A stretch of DNA of 64,000 nucleotides from the NCBI GenBank assembly GCA_050949085.1, contig JBMNFB010000001.1:1054001-1118000 (forward strand). The letters are read 5' to 3'. The notes beneath the pieces were generated by a model. That model did no database searches and had not been told where the DNA came from. It saw only the letters and a list, made by a program, of their open reading frames with translations. Positions 63,290 to 64,000 of the stretch are shown one piece after another. How positions within the stretch are numbered: position 1 is the stretch's first letter; each line of letters opens with the position of its first letter. Both the position numbers and the translations under genes were made by a program. This DNA is from JBMNFB01 sp050949085. Its GTDB lineage: Bacteria > Bacillota > UBA994 > UBA5500.

Positions 63290-63493
63290 ACCGTCAACTC
63301 CTTCCTTTCTGCTGCACCAAACCCAGGGATATTCTGCCCAGTATGGCAGGCGGCTATGTCGCTCTGGCAGGGAGTTGAGGGAGATGGGAGCCGTGGAACA
63401 GGCCAGAATGTGCTCAGACGTGCGCAGCGCCCATGTAAGCAATACACCCACTGCCTCCCTCATGGGGTTGCAGTGGGTGCCTTCTCCTTCCTG

Positions 63494-63557
63494 GAGACAG
63501 CGGCGCGCTCGCAGGGGTGTGCCCTGACTGAAGAGCTCCTGCTCAGGCAACAGCCCC
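63494..63557. repeat. Dispersed 64-bp repeat, copy B
   Basis: The reverse complement of copy A (12337-12400) at about 55 of 64 positions, with no gaps. It lies between the NYN gene and the FtsJ-like gene. A spurious N-terminal extension of the NYN frame arises from it. Confidence 0.75.
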
Positions 63558-63578
63558 GCCTCTTTGCATCAGGCGCGC

Positions 63579-64000
63579 TTACTTCTTTTGCAGGTGGAGG
63601 GTGATCTCCTGGCGATTATGAAAGAGATGCTGCGCGTGTCGCACCTGCAGACTGCCATCCAGGGCGTCGATCACACTGGCCACTGTGCGCCGCGGCGAGC
63701 GGCCCATCAGCTTCACCGTCATGATCACCTGCCCTTCGGAGCGCAGGTGCGCCAGCAGGCCGTTGATTATCTTTACTGTGAATAGCGGGTTCCAGCTGAT
63801 ATCGCTGGTAATCAGATCGAAGTAATCCGCCCTGCCCAGGCGGAGGTGGTTGGCGTTCACCTGCCGGAACTCCAGCCCTGGATGCCCCTGCAGACGCGGA
63901 TCCAGCAGTCCGGTATCCACCGCCACGACGCGCAGGCCCGATTCCAGCAGGACGGAAGTCCAACCGCCCGGCGCTGCACCCAGGTCTAGAGCCCTGCCAC
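63579..64000 (-). CDS. FtsJ/RlmM-like RNA 2'-O-methyltransferase, 5'-truncated
   Basis: The frame is open to the window's right edge, so the N-terminus is missing. The visible 140 residues begin RALDLGAAPGGWTSVLLESG, the SAM-binding motif I. DLITSDISWNP (conserved Asp), VIMTVKLMG (conserved Lys) and a final Glu region follow, giving most of the K-D-K-E tetrad of 2'-O-methyltransferases. It probably modifies rRNA or tRNA. A GTG at 63926 is only an internal codon. TAA ends it at 63579. Confidence 0.85.
   Translation of the reverse strand, partial: GRALDLGAAPGGWTSVLLESGLRVVAVDTGLLDPRLQGHPGLEFRQVNANHLRLGRADYFDLITSDISWNPLFTVKIINGLLAHLRSEGQVIMTVKLMGRSPRRTVASVIDALDGSLQVRHAQHLFHNRQEITLHLQKK

Noticed and set aside
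63290..63550. N-terminal extension of the NYN protein by 87 codons
   Set aside because: It is translated repeat sequence; TTG 63289 has a strong ribosome-binding site and begins the conserved domain.

Overview
The window is a GC-rich (roughly 55-60% by eye) chromosomal segment from an endospore-forming member of the Bacillota, most likely a Clostridia-class anaerobe of the Moorella/Peptococcaceae/Heliobacteria type. The evidence is the Firmicute gene order yqfC-yqfD-phoH-yqfF-ybeY-cdd-era-recO, the ccpN-ppsR pair, the sporulation and germination genes spoIIP, gpr, sleB and ypeB, a PhoP/PhoR system, and a group III (archaeal-like) chaperonin inside the dnaK operon. No 16S gene is present, so the genus cannot be fixed. 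Almost all genes lie on the minus strand.

Layout. 1-9 kb: a truncated Na+-dependent transporter, a YtcJ-type amidohydrolase, several small unknown proteins, a selenocysteine peroxiredoxin divergent from a flavin reductase, an isolated tRNA-Val, a methyltransferase, then tRNA-Met and tRNA-Asn. 9-14 kb: rpoD, dnaG, and the PPDK regulator with CcpN. 14-24.5 kb: a long housekeeping/sporulation run (DUF4342, recO, deoC, era, cdd, DUF881, ybeY, yqfF, phoH, yqfD, yqfC, rpsU), interrupted between phoH and yqfD by a striking array of 67-bp tandem repeats. 24.5-34.3 kb: the heat-shock operon behind a perfect CIRCE element (hrcA, group III chaperonin, grpE, dnaK, dnaJ, prmA, rsmE, mtaB, HIT). 34.3-47 kb: hemW-lepA, spoIIP, gpr, a holin-like protein, rpsT, holA, comEC, ypeB, sleB and comEA. 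47-53.4 kb: phoR-phoP, a DUF4153 membrane protein and ATP-dependent pckA with a candidate CcpN site. 53.5-56.6 kb: a self-contained four-gene unit of uncharacterised membrane proteins. 57-64 kb: a GAF/GGDEF cyclase, an M20 amidohydrolase, a MurA with Asp in place of the catalytic Cys, a NYN-domain protein and a truncated FtsJ-like methyltransferase.

Most notable: (1) the peroxiredoxin has an in-frame TGA exactly at the peroxidatic Cys codon, followed by a bacterial SECIS-like hairpin; (2) the four-gene membrane cluster has its own terminator, a possible promoter and near-perfect Shine-Dalgarno sequences, and I know of no assigned function; (3) the group III chaperonin is under HrcA/CIRCE control; (4) the 67-bp double-hairpin array; (5) the C-to-D (and N-to-Y) substitutions in MurA; (6) a dispersed 64-bp intergenic repeat. 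CcpN and a candidate target gene (pckA) lie in the same window.
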